Shown: positions 32,200-43,863 of the stretch, in pieces
How the letters are laid out: each line of letters opens with the position of its first letter
Numbering within the stretch: position 1 is the stretch's first letter
Source of the DNA: Nelumbo lutea
Lineage: Eukaryota > Streptophyta > Magnoliopsida > Proteales > Nelumbonaceae
DNA: 64,000 nt
Reading direction: 5' to 3'
Assembly: GCA_022828595.1 (NCBI GenBank)
Contig: JAKGHH010000001.1
Coordinates: 118,556,999-118,620,998, forward strand
Notes under the pieces: model-generated
Told to the model about the DNA's origin: nothing
What the model saw: only the letters and a program-made list of their open reading frames with translations
Database searches by the model: none
Position numbers and translations under genes: made by a program

Positions 32200-33950
32200 T
32201 TGTATAGATGGTCATCTCTTTCCTTTTTCTTTTTCTTGCCCTTTTTCTTTAAGACTACAGGTTTCTCCCTGTCCTTTTGCTTTTACCTGCAGAGAATTGT
32301 ACATGTAAATTACAGTTACCATGCTGTAACTCACCAAGGAATCCTATGTTTTGATTGCGGAATAGCTATTGACTGCGAGAGGTAGTATTAGTTTATTGTA
32401 TTAAGTATGAAATATGAAATACTTTTGTCAGTTGACACTGTTCCTTTCTTCTCTTCTTCCTTTTTCTGTCTTCCTTGGAATGAGATGCTCATGTACCTAG
32501 TATGAAATACTGTCACTCGTATTTCTTCCTCTCTTCTTTTAGTCTTTCCTTTCAATGATTAAACGCTTCATTTCTTGTCTAGTTCTACCTACGTGGGCGT
32601 ATACTACTACTTTAGAAAGTACATGTGGGTACTACTTAGTACCAACTACCAAAAGCTATTTGTCAAAAGGCTAGATACTCCATTGGCTACCCAATTAAGT
32701 TGGATCAACTTTATCTTTCATATTCAACCGTACAAAGAGGATATTGATGGACCATTTGATCTCTTTAGCCTGAGACTTTTTGTGGATCCCAATTCCAAAC
32801 CCTTCAATGTGGGTCCCAATTTCATTGAATTGGGTCAATGAAAGAGGGAGAAGAGGAAAAGAGAAATACAAAGGAGTCCAAGGAAATGATGGTTTAGTGT
32901 ATTAATATTAATAGATGGACAGTGGACAAGATTAGTTTACTTTTAATTTGATTGTTTTGCAGAGTTTATTACGCGGAAGTAAATAATCTTTATCTTCGAA
33001 ATACCATTCTCATCATGGTCTTAGTCTCTCAGATGAAGACCGAGGCTCCATGGAGATAGAGCCCAAGGCTCCCACAACTAGGCTAGTCATAATTGTTTTT
33101 GACCGTTCAACAATGTATTGCCGTTCTGATTGGATACCACAATCATTGACACATATTTATATAAATCCATATTCTCTCTGCTTCTGTTCATTCCCAAGTT
33201 GTCTCCTGTTCCTCTGGTACCCCTTTTTTTCACTTTGTGCAGAAATGGGTTCCATTTCCAGGAGACGACGCCATAGTGATAAGGTGAGGATTGTTCATTC
33301 AGTTCATACTGGCCTAGCCTATGTATGCCTTCGCTAAGCCAATAATTTAACACTGTTACTTGAATTTGAACATTTGTTGAATTAGTTGCTTTCAAGCTTT
33401 AAGCTAACAAAGACCCAGACACAGACCCAGAGAATTGATCCATCCCAGACAGTTTGAGTGTTTAGAGCTTTAGACTGACTTTAGCAGCTTAAATGCTTCC
33501 ATCTTACGTCCTTGGAATTAAAAAATACTAAAGAAAAGAAAAGGAAAAGAGGGAAAGAAAAATACCCTGATCCAAAAGGAGGGGGAGGTGGAAAAGGGAG
33601 AAGAGACTAGAGAGGGAGAACAATGAACAATGGCTGTTATTCTGTATGGTGTGGACCCCGAATGTCTGGTTTCTCTTTTTGGGCACTGTCTAATTAAATA
33701 AAACCCTTTTTACGAGATCATAATCTATGCTCTAAATTTTTAATTACGGAAATGATAAAATATTAAATAACAAGTACCTCACCTGAATAGTGGAATTTGC
33801 ATATTTGTCTGAGGGTTTATAATAATAACACTGGTGGAAGGGGACATGCACGTGCCAAAGGGAGTGTTTGTATTATGTAGAGGTCAGGATGGAAGCTGCA
33901 TGCGCACGTGCCTTACAGTCCAATGGCTTTTCAAAAGAAAAAGAGTTTTA
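32200..33950. other. Non-coding DNA after the RGTA copy
   Basis: AT-rich with pyrimidine runs, and a few open frames without known features (for example 32575-32841 on +). No gene, repeat pair or RNA is supported. The next recognisable boundary is the tta at 33948. Confidence 0.45.
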
Positions 33951-34866
33951 GGGTGTGTTTGGAAGGGCTTCGGTTTTGATTGAGCTGTTACCATATGTCC
34001 GTTTGAATGCAGCGGCTTCTGCTGTTGTACGAGTCAATAGCCTAGAAGTCATGAAGCCCTGTTTGATAAAAAACTAAAAAGTACAAACCAACAATAAGAG
34101 TTGATGAGAAGCGGCTTTGTCAACACTGGGTGAATTTAAGTTGAACTGAGCTGAATAATTGGTTATACTAGCTTGACTCACTGAAAAATCACAAGGCTCA
34201 AGCTAGAGAGTTGAGATCGACTTAAAAGCTTGTAAGTTTGAGTTTGACTTTGAAACAAGCTTCTTATAAATATAAAAAAAATATATATATTTTTTATTTT
34301 ACATATAAAAACTAAAAAAGTATTATATATAATATTTTTGTTTATATATATATATACTATTTTTATTATATAAACTGGATTAAGCTTGTGAACCTTACAA
34401 GTTGAATTATATTAAGCTTGAAATTGGTTCGATTAGAAAACAAACTTATATATTAGACTTGAATTCAACTCAAAGCTCAGTTTAGACTGAATCAAGCTTG
34501 AAAAAGCTTGGTTCATTTTCATCCTAATCAATGCAGCTCATTCACCATAGAATTTATATATATAATCTCGACTAGAAAACAAACAATTGAATTCAATTCA
34601 AAGCTCGGTTTAGACTGAGGCAAGCTTGAATATCTTGTGAAAGGCTTGATTGGTTTTCATCTTAGTCAACGCAATTCTTTCACCATAGAATTTGTCACAA
34701 ATGGGCTCTAAAGTTAGCTCCATGGGAGAGCCAGCTTCTTGGGTGAAGGAAAGCATAGTTGGGCTTTTCGGGTTTTTCACCAAAAATTAGATTTTAAGCT
34801 TTTCATGTGGGCCCACCACCTTGTAAAGCCAAAGCCGTTGGGGTGAAAGCCCTCCCAAACGAGCAC
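33951..34866. mobile_element. Inverted-repeat element, PIF/Harbinger-like, with internal duplication
   Basis: The left end 'gggtgtgtttggaagggctt' and the right end 'aaagccctcccaaacgagcac' are imperfect inverted repeats. tta precedes and ttg follows, close to the 3-bp target of this superfamily. Inside, 'gactagaaaacaaac…accatagaattt' is present twice in tandem (about 34430-34555 and 34565-34695). Confidence 0.5.
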
Positions 34867-36630
34867 TTGATCAGAAGCGGTGGCATTGACAAACGACAAT
34901 AAGAACGAGTACTATTGCAGCCCAGATCCCCTGAAAGCAAAGCAAAAATGGAGCAAACACCCTAATGGTAATGGATGCTGCTCTCGGGGGTGTTTTGCAC
35001 GGTGTTTGCTTTCACAAAAACCCGTCTCTTATTATTATTGTGCCAAGTGTAAAAGCATTTCTCAGTCTCCCTCCTTTTTGCAAGCATCTTTATATCTCCA
35101 AATTCTCTTATCTCTACAGACGGAAAATAAAATAAAGAATTAAAATAGATTGGAATAATGATAGTGCCTCCCCATCTCTCTCCAGGCCCATCTCATCCAG
35201 TATACAATGCGTACAATGATAGCACGTGGGCCCAGCTTACCTGGCCCATAATAGTATAAATAATACATCCCCTCCTTAGTCCTTACAGACAAAACAATTA
35301 TATATGTCTTTCTTATGCTTCCTTTGTCTTCCACATCTCCTCTTCCTCGTTACTCTGCTTCCACCACGTCCACCCCTCTCACCTCTCCCGTTTTCCTTCT
35401 CACCATTTATGCTATTCACCTCTCTCTCTCTCTCTCTCTCTCTCCACGTACGTTCTGTTCAGGGGAATCAATATTGATAGATCCACACAAGAAAACCATC
35501 GACGGCCATCAGATGGGCTTATTCTGGGCCCCAGAGCCCAGGTCCGCCAACTGACGTGCATGCATCCGCTGGGCTGAACTGTTGGAACAGAAAGTGAGAT
35601 ACTAGATACTACTACATCTACAAGAAGACAATAAAGCATGGGCATTGGGCGGATGGGCCTTTCTTATCAGCAATCGGAGGACCCTCACCAGAAACCAAAC
35701 ATGTTCTTTAATCCGTGTCAGGTGTCCTCTTCCGACACGTGTTTGCATCTGCAGCTGTACACGTCTCTACAGCTGGGCCCCATTAAAGAAAGGGGACGAC
35801 CCATCACCCAAGTAGCTGGTGGCCGTAACCAAACAAAAGAACTGTGCCCGTAGTCATATCTTCCTTCGCCCCATCGTCTTTGACTCTTTGTTTGTTTATT
35901 ATTTTAATAGTTTCTGCGCCTGGGCCCCCTGCTGAGTGGGCTCCACCCCAATCCAACACCCCTTGTTTCTGTAATGCTCTGTTCCACACGGAAATGGAAC
36001 AGAACAGGGTGCGCTCGTCTCGTGCATTTTCTGTTTCCGGAAAGGACCGATACTGCGTGATCTTTGCTGTCAATGTCAGTTGTATCCCTATGCTCTTTAC
36101 CCCGAAATGACCAATCTAACCCTTCCCAATCATTAAATTATGACGCCCAACTCCTGAGGGGAACACCTGACTTACCCGACCCCACGCTTGGGTTGACTGT
36201 GGCCTTATTCTGTCCTTTTCCCCATGGCAAGGGTAGCCCCGTAATTTCGATCGAGTTGGCGGGAAAACCGGGCACCTGGTTTCCCAGTTTCTTCGGTCTG
36301 ACTCCCGAGTCTGAACCCGGCACTAAAATCCAATCTGACGACGCTCCCTCTTAATTTCCGGACAATGCCCGGTTCTCTCCCTCTCGCCACGGCCCCATCT
36401 CCACCTTTTACCGTACCGGTGGGTTCGCTGCACAACTCAAAAGCATGCCTTTCAAAATGACAATATTACCCCTACGATCTCCTGACGTTGCATTCCATCT
36501 TTTTATCCTTCGGGTCAAAGGAGATAACGCAGATATACCGTCCGAGCCTGACAGATCGTGTTGCTACTTAACTCTCACTCTCTTTGATATGTATGTGGTG
36601 GGAATAATGAAGGGCAATTTGGTAATTTGG
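34867..36630. other. Intergenic DNA upstream of the AP2 gene
   Basis: No gene is supported. A CT microsatellite lies at 35419-35443. G-box-like cacgtg occurs near 35223. The base composition rises toward 36.0-36.5 kb, with several open but family-less frames. Distal regulatory DNA of the AP2 gene is likely somewhere here, but no module can be picked out by eye. Confidence 0.4.
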
Positions 36631-36632
36631 AT

Positions 36633-36656
36633 CACGTGTTTGATTCGGTATAAAAA
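36633..36656 (+). promoter_or_regulatory. Putative core promoter of the AIL6-like gene
   Basis: A G-box (cacgtg, 36633-36638) is followed by tataaaaa (36649-36656). Transcription would begin near 36.68 kb, giving a leader of roughly 780 bases if unspliced. The site is inferred from consensus and position only. Confidence 0.45.
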
Positions 36657-36811
36657 CGATCCGAGTCGAGTCATACAGGAGAAGGGAAGTTCGCCGCCTG
36701 ATCTCCCGCAACGTTGTAATGTAAACACTTCACATTTGTTGGGCGGCAAGGGATCGAGAAACCACCGCTAAACCCTCCCGTTAAAAACCTACACCTGGTG
36801 ATGATTCAGCT

Positions 36812-36834
36812 CTCTCTCTCTCTCTCTCTCTCCT
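36812..36834 (+). repeat. CT microsatellite in the leader
   Basis: About eleven ct units downstream of the TATA box. GA/CT runs in plant leaders are known binding sites for BBR/BPC factors; the role here is inferred. Confidence 0.6.
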
Positions 36835-36888
36835 CTGTCTTTTCTTTCTGAACTACGACCTCCGACAGTCCTTCCCCGTTTACTCTAG

Positions 36889-36983
36889 ATGAGTCCATGG
36901 ATTCAAAGGAGAAAAACTCCATGACAGACGACTCGTCTACTTCTGCTTCACCTCCTTCTCTTGATCTCTTCATATGTTCTTGA
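36889..36983 (+). promoter_or_regulatory. Two overlapping upstream ORFs in the leader
   Basis: ATG at 36889 opens 11 codons ending at TGA 36922-36924. A second ATG at 36921, sharing the atga with that stop, opens 20 codons ending at 36983 (MTDDSSTSAS…). A further short frame of seven codons runs from 37237 to 37260. If the leader is transcribed and unspliced, these could reduce translation of the main frame. Confidence 0.4.
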
Positions 36984-37461
36984 GAGGAACACTCTTTGTC
37001 CTTGTTCACAACCCTTTTTTAGTTCTTACTCGAAAACCCAGCTCGGGAATTTATATTTTCAGCTGGAGGTGATTGAATTCCTCTCGTAAAGTTCTTTCTC
37101 TGGTGTACCTGGTGATTGCTGGGCGGTTTGTCTGTGTCTTTGGAGTTTCTCGGACGTTTTAACTACCACTACTACTACAACTAGGGGGAGCTCCGAAGAT
37201 AGCTGAACTTTTGTGAGGTTTTCGAGAACCCCGGAAATGGCGAGTGCTGGAAAAGGTTAACCAGGTATTTCCATTTTTTATACAGCCTGCAACCGTAAGT
37301 TCCCAACGCGCTCGGCTTCTTTTTCTGGGATAAAATCGTAGCTCGTTTCGTTTTTCCCGTTACTGCTTTTAAAGCTTCTCTCATTTTGAGAGTTTTTATT
37401 TTTAGGTTTTAAAAAGGAAAAGCTGCTGAGGAGAAGAGAAAGCTTGTAATACTGACGAGAC

Positions 37462-40400
37462 ATGGCGCCGGCGGGCAACTGGCTTTCTTCCTCCGCCTCT
37501 CCGTTGGAGATGCTGCCTTCATGCCAATCTTCGATGTCCGACTCCTTCCACCAGCACTTCTTCTTCGACAGCTTCTATGGAAACGGTACAAACCCAAAAC
37601 CCTAGAAAATAATAATGACAACTCGCTTATATATCATTCCACTTTGCAAAAACGCCTTTGAGCTCACGCGGTTCTCGCTTTTCTGCGAGTGGACACTGCA
37701 TTAAAACCGAGTTTCTTATTCTTTGATGGAGCAAGAAAGAAACCATTGATAGTAACAGTGCCTGAGATAATTACTTCTCTCGTTAAGCCGCTGTCGCTGA
37801 TATTTCAGTTGAGTTTTCCACTATTGTTTGCAGACTGGGCAAGTCTCAAGACCCAGATGCCATACACAGAAGAAGAAGAAGAAGCCAAGGAAGTGAAGGA
37901 TGTGAAAGCACATAATGCTGCTGATACGTCCATGCTCGCGAGCTTAAACCCTCAAATCCAACATACAGTACCGAAGCTCGAAGACTTTCTCGGTGGCCAT
38001 TCTTCGTCCTTGGCTCGATATTCCGACAGCCAAACAGAAACTCAAGAGTCGTCGATGACTAACGTCTACGAACAAGGATGTTCCAGTCTCTTCGCTGATC
38101 AACACCATCATCTCACAAGCATGACTGCAACGGCTGGGTTTCAGCCGACCTTTTCTGCTAATTCTGGTTCGGAGGTCGACGATTCCGTGTCGGTTGACGA
38201 AACCCAACTCAGAGATTTAGCGGGTCACTCACTTGAGTCAGGTAGCGAGATGGTATTCTCCCATGCACCGCCTCAGTCCCTGTCACTGGCGGTCGCACAG
38301 AGCTCGGAGAAAGCCGTGGTACCGGTCCAGTTGGAATCGTCTAAGAAGGTTACGGATACGTTTGGGCAGAGAACGTCGATTTACAGAGGGGTCACAAGGT
38401 AAAAGCCTGAATCTAGATCAAAAGATGATGAAGCGAGTGCTTGTTTCTGTTATTTGGAAGAAGATACATTTCGGTTTCTGATATCGAACTTGGTTTTTGT
38501 CTTCACGCGTGAATGGTCGATGCAGACACAGGTGGACGGGGAGATACGAGGCGCATCTGTGGGATAACAGCTGCAGGAGAGAAGGGCAGACCCGGAAAGG
38601 ACGGCAAGGTAAAACTTTCCCTCCATCGCAGTTCAGTTCGATTTTTCAGAGTGGACACATGAGAATCTGCGGTTGCTGGGGTTCACTTTCCATTGGATTT
38701 TGATATTCAATTCATTTGCAAACGTTATTTTTTTCAAGCGTTGTAGCGACAAGTCTCTCTGCGTGGGTGGGTGCGTCACAGGTACAGGTTCTTTCATTTG
38801 TGCTGTTTGTTTCATATGCCGCCATTCTATGTGAATGTGATGTTTGACGAGACCCCGACGTCAACTTTCCTCTCTGTTCTACTTCTGCAACTCTCCCTTT
38901 TCTCTCTCTCTCTCTCTCTCTCTCCTGGGGGGGTAGCTTGCTCGTTTGATGACAAGGAAATCTCCCAAAATTTTCTGTCGGAAATATTTGATATGACAGC
39001 ATCCGAATACCAGACACCAAACGTCTGAACCCTGCTCTCTCTCTCTCTCTCTCTCTACAGTCTGCTGCACTAGAAGCTATCATTAGTGGAGTTTTTATCC
39101 TGGCTTTTCTATGCATTAACCATCCATGCATAATAACTATGTCTGGTTATGATTCTGATTCCTGGTTTCAAGGTTTACATTATGATCTTTGCATTATCGG
39201 GGTTGTTGAATGATCTTTATCGCGGTAGATGCAGCAAATAGATGATATGAATTGCCAACAGCTAGAACCAGGCAGGATAATAAATAACCATTTTCCTGCA
39301 ACAGTCGAAAAGGGATTCCTGTTGCTAATTGCTGTAAAGCGGAGGGGAGTTATTGTATAATTTGTCGCTTGTCATGTCGATGCGAAGCGTCTTTGACCGT
39401 ATTTAAATGTCATTCGACACTCACTGAAATGCTTAAAATCTCTCTCTCTCCCCCTCTGTCCCGGGTAAAAAAAATTTCTTCGTCGTTTCTGTTTGTCAAA
39501 AAAGGAAACTAGAATATGGAAAAATTTGTTCAGGTGAGTTGAAATTTGTCCTTCGTATTTCCTTTTCTTTCGATCTCTTCTTTTTCTATTTTTCTCTTGT
39601 TTTCACCCTCATTTTTTATACTTATATGAAGGGGACAGAAAAGGAAGTGGGAGTAGAAATTTTTTACCATTATTTTGACTGATGTGCCTCCATTCTGGCT
39701 TTCTTCTTTTTTGCATGTAACATGGGATCTCGCTGTCACTCAACGCTGGATTCGATTTAACAGTATATTTGGGTAAGTCTGGCTTTCCCTTTTGTCAACT
39801 CCTTTCCCCCCAAATCCTGGAAAAAGATAAAAAGGAAAGGAAGCCAAAGATATATTGCAGAAGTGGAAAATCTTTTGTTGGATTAAGAAGTGCAACAAGC
39901 TATGAGGCATTTCCGTGACAGTCTAGGTTGTTGTGCTGCGTTTGGATTGGTTGTATGAATTATTTGCCAAAAAAAAAAAACAGATTGGTATGAATTGGAT
40001 TTTGATGACGAAACTGTAATTGTCTAGTCCCTGAATCTCCTATTCGAGTCCACTTTTTCTGTTGTGGGGTTTGAAATAATCTAAGTTTCTTTTCCCCTTC
40101 GAAATGATTCTGGGGATGCTTATTTCATTTCTGTTGGATTGAGACAGGAGTTCAGGTCCAGCTCCGCTTATGCAATCCAAGAATAAGACAGCCGCTTGTT
40201 AAGCATCGGAATAAGATGATTTTGGGATTTTATATTAAAATCACCACATTATTTGTCCTTAACAAATGCTGAGCAGCAGGAAAAGAATCCATTATATAAT
40301 ACATGATTTGCTGGGTTCAAATTCTGTGAAAAATCATTAAAACAGGCTGTATACGTGAATAAAAGAGTGCATAATTTCTCTTATATTAATTGACGATGAT

Positions 40401-41730
40401 GCCAATGATGACTAGAACTGCGTTGTTCTATGATCAGGTGGATATGACAGGGAAGAAAAAGCAGCCCGGGCTTATGATCTCGCTGCTCTTAAATACTGGG
40501 GTCCCACCGCCACCATCAATTTCCCGGTATTTACATTGCCGTTCTTATATTTGATTAGATGGCGAAATTTGAGTAAGTTTAGTTGACAAAGTTTCCCCTT
40601 TCCCTTTCAATTTTTTTTTCAGGTTTCTGATTATACCAAAGAATTGGAGGAGATGAAGAATATGTCGAGACAAGAGTTCATTGCTTCACTCAGAAGGTTT
40701 ACCCATTCTCTACCTGTTTTGATGTTTAGGGTATATGGTTTACAAGTATTTCTCAATTCATGATTCTTACAACAACTTTCAGGAAAAGCAGTGGTTTTTC
40801 AAGGGGAGCCTCAATTTACAGAGGTGTGACAAGGTAAAGACCAAAATCTCAATTATATTAAACTGTCTGTTTGGTCTGTTTGCAATTTTATCATCTAAGC
40901 TTGTCCTATTCTGCAGGCATCACCAACAAGGGCGATGGCAAGCCAGGATTGGACGGGTAGCAGGAAACAAAGATCTCTATCTTGGCACATTTGGTGATTA
41001 TTATTTATTTTTATTTTACTTCCCTTTTGATCGGGTATTCATTCTTGTCATGGAAATGGGATGACAGTCTAGGGACCCACTAAATTGACCAAGTGTTTAA
41101 TCCAATGGTCCATGCCATCTTCTCTGGGTTTTTGCTCTCTACATTCACCAGACTAGACTACTCACTGGGTTGTTGAATGCATGATCAGGCACAGAGGAGG
41201 AAGCAGCGGAAGCATATGATATAGCAGCAATAAAGTTCAGAGGGGTTAACGCTGTGACCAACTTTGAGATGAGCAGATACGATATAGAGGCCATTACCAA
41301 CAGCGCCCTCCCCATTGGGGCTGCAGCCAAACGCCTGAAGCTCTCCTTTGAAACCTCAGCAGATCAATCCTTGGACCGTAACCTCCATGATAGGCAGCCT
41401 CAGAGCAGCAGTAGTAGCAGCAGTATAAGCTCCATGAGCATTGTTCCTGCTGCTCAATGTGCTATCCCAGTGGATGCACCGGCAGGTCTCTATCATCAGA
41501 ATCTCCACCACCTTCACTCTGGCACAGGCGGTTCTCTAGATTCCTCCACATCTACTTCACCATTGGCATTGCTGCCACCACCCCCACCGTGTGGCCGGAA
41601 ATTTTTGTATGGGCTGAGTGCACCCATCGACATAAATGGTCACTTCAACGTCACTGACAATCCTCCCCAACTCCAAGCTCAAGCTGTAGTTAGTCAGCAG
41701 CCGTGGAATGTGGCATCTTCCTCCTACTGA
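37462..41730 (+). CDS. AIL6: AINTEGUMENTA-like AP2 transcription factor (AIL6/PLT3 type)
   Basis: A nuclear DNA-binding regulator of meristem, organ and root growth. Exons: 37462-37585, 37834-38398, 38526-38608, 39764-39772, 40438-40526, 40623-40696, 40783-40833, 40917-40993, 41189-41730. All introns are GT-AG and the sum is 1614 nt, 537 codons plus TGA. The N-terminus '[18 protein letters not shown]' and 'PKLEDFLGG' (near residue 90) are AIL signatures. '[14 protein letters not shown]' leads into AP2 repeat 1 (about 223-290), which keeps '[11 protein letters not shown]' and '[14 protein letters not shown]'. A 25-residue linker and AP2 repeat 2 (about 325-390, '[19 protein letters not shown]') follow. 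The tail has a Ser run and a Pro run. N-terminal and linker phrases fit AIL6 better than ANT or AIL1, but AIL7 is not excluded. No break is seen. ATG 37462 is the first in frame and fits the family start. Confidence 0.92.
38880..39060. repeat. CT microsatellites in intron 3 of the AP2 gene
   Basis: Two (ct)n runs, at about 38902-38924 and 39034-39056, lie in the long intron before the microexon. Nothing else is recognisable in this intron. Confidence 0.8.
39764..39772 (+). other. AIL6: Nine-nucleotide microexon of the AIL6-like gene
   Basis: 'tatatttgg' is preceded by 'aacag' and followed by 'gtaagt'. It joins CAAG of exon 3 to GTGGATATGAC of exon 5 and restores 'QVYLGGYD', the invariant start of the AP2 YRG-to-RAYD segment. 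Skipping it would delete three residues without changing frame. A microexon of this size and place is known for genes with two AP2 repeats. Confidence 0.92.
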
Positions 41731-43863
41731 CTAGACGTTTGTAGTTTCACTCTTTATCACTCCCGAGGCCCCAAGTGCTTTCCCCTCTCACTCTTAGTCT
41801 GTGAGGTGTGGAAATTTACAAAATGTGCCGACTGCATGCATGCTTATTGCTCAGTCACAGACAATTTCTTTTTTTATTCGAGGTTGGTGCCTTTTGAATT
41901 ACAACAGGACAGAGTCATTAAGTTTTGAAATGTGAATCTGGGTGGGGCTCCTTTTTGTTTTTCTGGGTTTTCTGTTTTTTTTTAATTTTCCTTTTGGGGA
42001 GTCTCCACTCTCCAGTCTCCACACTCACAGTTCCGCGTTCTTTAAATTGTACCTCAATAGTCCTCACTGACTTTCACAAATGGGAAAAGAAATATGAAAT
42101 GTGAGAGCGCTACTCGCTACCATCCAACAGGCCAACCTGCTTTTTATGAAATCACGAGTCACCATTCAAGATGTTTGTCCACACTCTATACCATACATTC
42201 TCATTCTGTTCTTTAGCTTTTGGCCGTCTGTCTATTGCTTTTGTAAATTGTTTCCTTGGACTATACTCTGGAGAAAGAATGGATCATGGATGGACTAAAC
42301 TATGGAGTGGCTCTATCTCTATGGTTTCGGTGGTTAAGTGGGTTTTGCCTTCAACAGCAGTATTTGGATGATGACTATTACAGTGTGTGCGAACTACTAA
42401 TATCTCCCTTTTGTCTATGCATCTTTAATCTGATTTAGATGTCGGATTCAACTGGTTATATGATGACATATGTCTGTGGCTTGCGTACAAAATTGCCAGT
42501 GACTTTAACTAAAGACTAATAGTTGCATTCTTCCAAGTTTCGTCAACGTTCCGTTAGAGCGTTCCACAGATTGTTTTTTGTTTTCATTTGTTCTGATTTC
42601 TGAAATTGCCACATCACAGGAGTCTCATTGTGATATGGGCTCCCAATGCACAAGGTGATGACTGATGGGCAATTGGGCACGTCTGTCCCACTTTTATGGT
42701 GGGTCCCGGTCTCATGGTGTGATGTGTTAGATCAAGCTGGTAGGGGTTGGAATGTATATTGTTGGCAGGAGATCCCAATTGATAGACTGTGGGTGGGGTG
42801 CCCCCACAGTTCATCCCCTCCATGATTTGGGAACATCTCCCAGCTTGTAAGGAAAGAACAAACGTTGTAATAACGACTATTTTCGGTAAGAAGAGAATTG
42901 TGAGAGACCAAACAAGAGCACATAAACAGAGAAACAAGAGGAAAATTTGTGTAAAGCTTAAACAGCTTAATAACACAATATTCAGCTACAAATCATCTGT
43001 ACTCGGTTAAATTCATGGGGAGATATTTTTGATATGCAGTTTGACACCGTGCTCTCAGTATGTTTGCACAATTTTACGTTGTGGAGATCTAGGCTCAGAA
43101 ATTGCTGATAGTTTGTTTTTTTTTGAGAAAACGGTTCTGCAATAGCATGTCATTTTCTCAGAAAACCTTTTTTTTTTGGGATATTGATGGTAGGCGTTTT
43201 TCAATGCCACATCAACATAAATAAATTTCAAATGCGACACAGGTGTAGGGCTGTTCATACTCTTGTTCCATTTAAGCCTCTGATGTGGGCTTATATGAAT
43301 GGGTCTTAAATAATGATTCTTCCCAAGTATAATATAATGAGTTAGCAATAAAATGATGCCAAGAAAAGGTCTATTTGTGATCATTGGCCACATATGTGCT
43401 CTCTATCTCTAGATTTCTTACTAATGTCGGTGTGATGAAATTGCCTTCTGGGTTGCTAAGATTAAACCGTATATGCTCAATTGGAGATTGCATTTTCCTC
43501 CATATTAACTGGAAATGAAATACTCCGAGCACCTGGGATTAAGAGGAAAAGATAAAAAGAGAGTATGGACTGGGTGGGTTACAGGAGTAGACGCTTTAAT
43601 TTATTTAAAATTTGGGTAAGTCATGGAGTCGTGGTGATGGGCCAATGGAAAGAGGAACATTTTCCATATTCCCACACGGCCACACTTGGGCTTAATAATT
43701 AATATTCTCTCGGACGTCGCAAAGTGGCTTTAGTTTGAACTGGCCGGCGGCAGCCTGCATCATTAAAACGTCAAAATTGCACTGTGCCCAAGTCTGAACG
43801 GCACAGAACTTATGGAAGCATCAAGTGTGGAGTTGGGAGAAAGTAGGTGCTTACATCAAATCC
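41731..43863. other. 3' flank of the AP2 gene and intergenic DNA
   Basis: The 3' UTR of the AP2 gene must lie at the left; no classical AATAAA is obvious close to the stop. The remainder has poly-T runs and open frames without family signatures. No second gene is supported. Confidence 0.45.

Noticed and set aside
32575..32841. 88-codon + strand frame after the RGTA copy
   Set aside because: Does not continue the leucine-rich repeats and shows no family signature.
34880..35143. 87-codon + frame with several Cys, possibly a small secreted protein
   Set aside because: No signal peptide, no regular Cys pattern, and no promoter or conserved neighbour.
36064..36354. 96-codon + frame and overlapping - frames upstream of the AP2 gene
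   Set aside because: Open in both strands in a GC-richer stretch; no domain and no splice links to the AP2 gene.
42614..42976. 120-codon - strand frame in the 3' flank of the AP2 gene
   Set aside because: Hydrophobic start but no family signature; most likely chance.
43055..43393. 112-codon - strand frame
   Set aside because: AT-rich, with no conserved motif and no gene structure around it.
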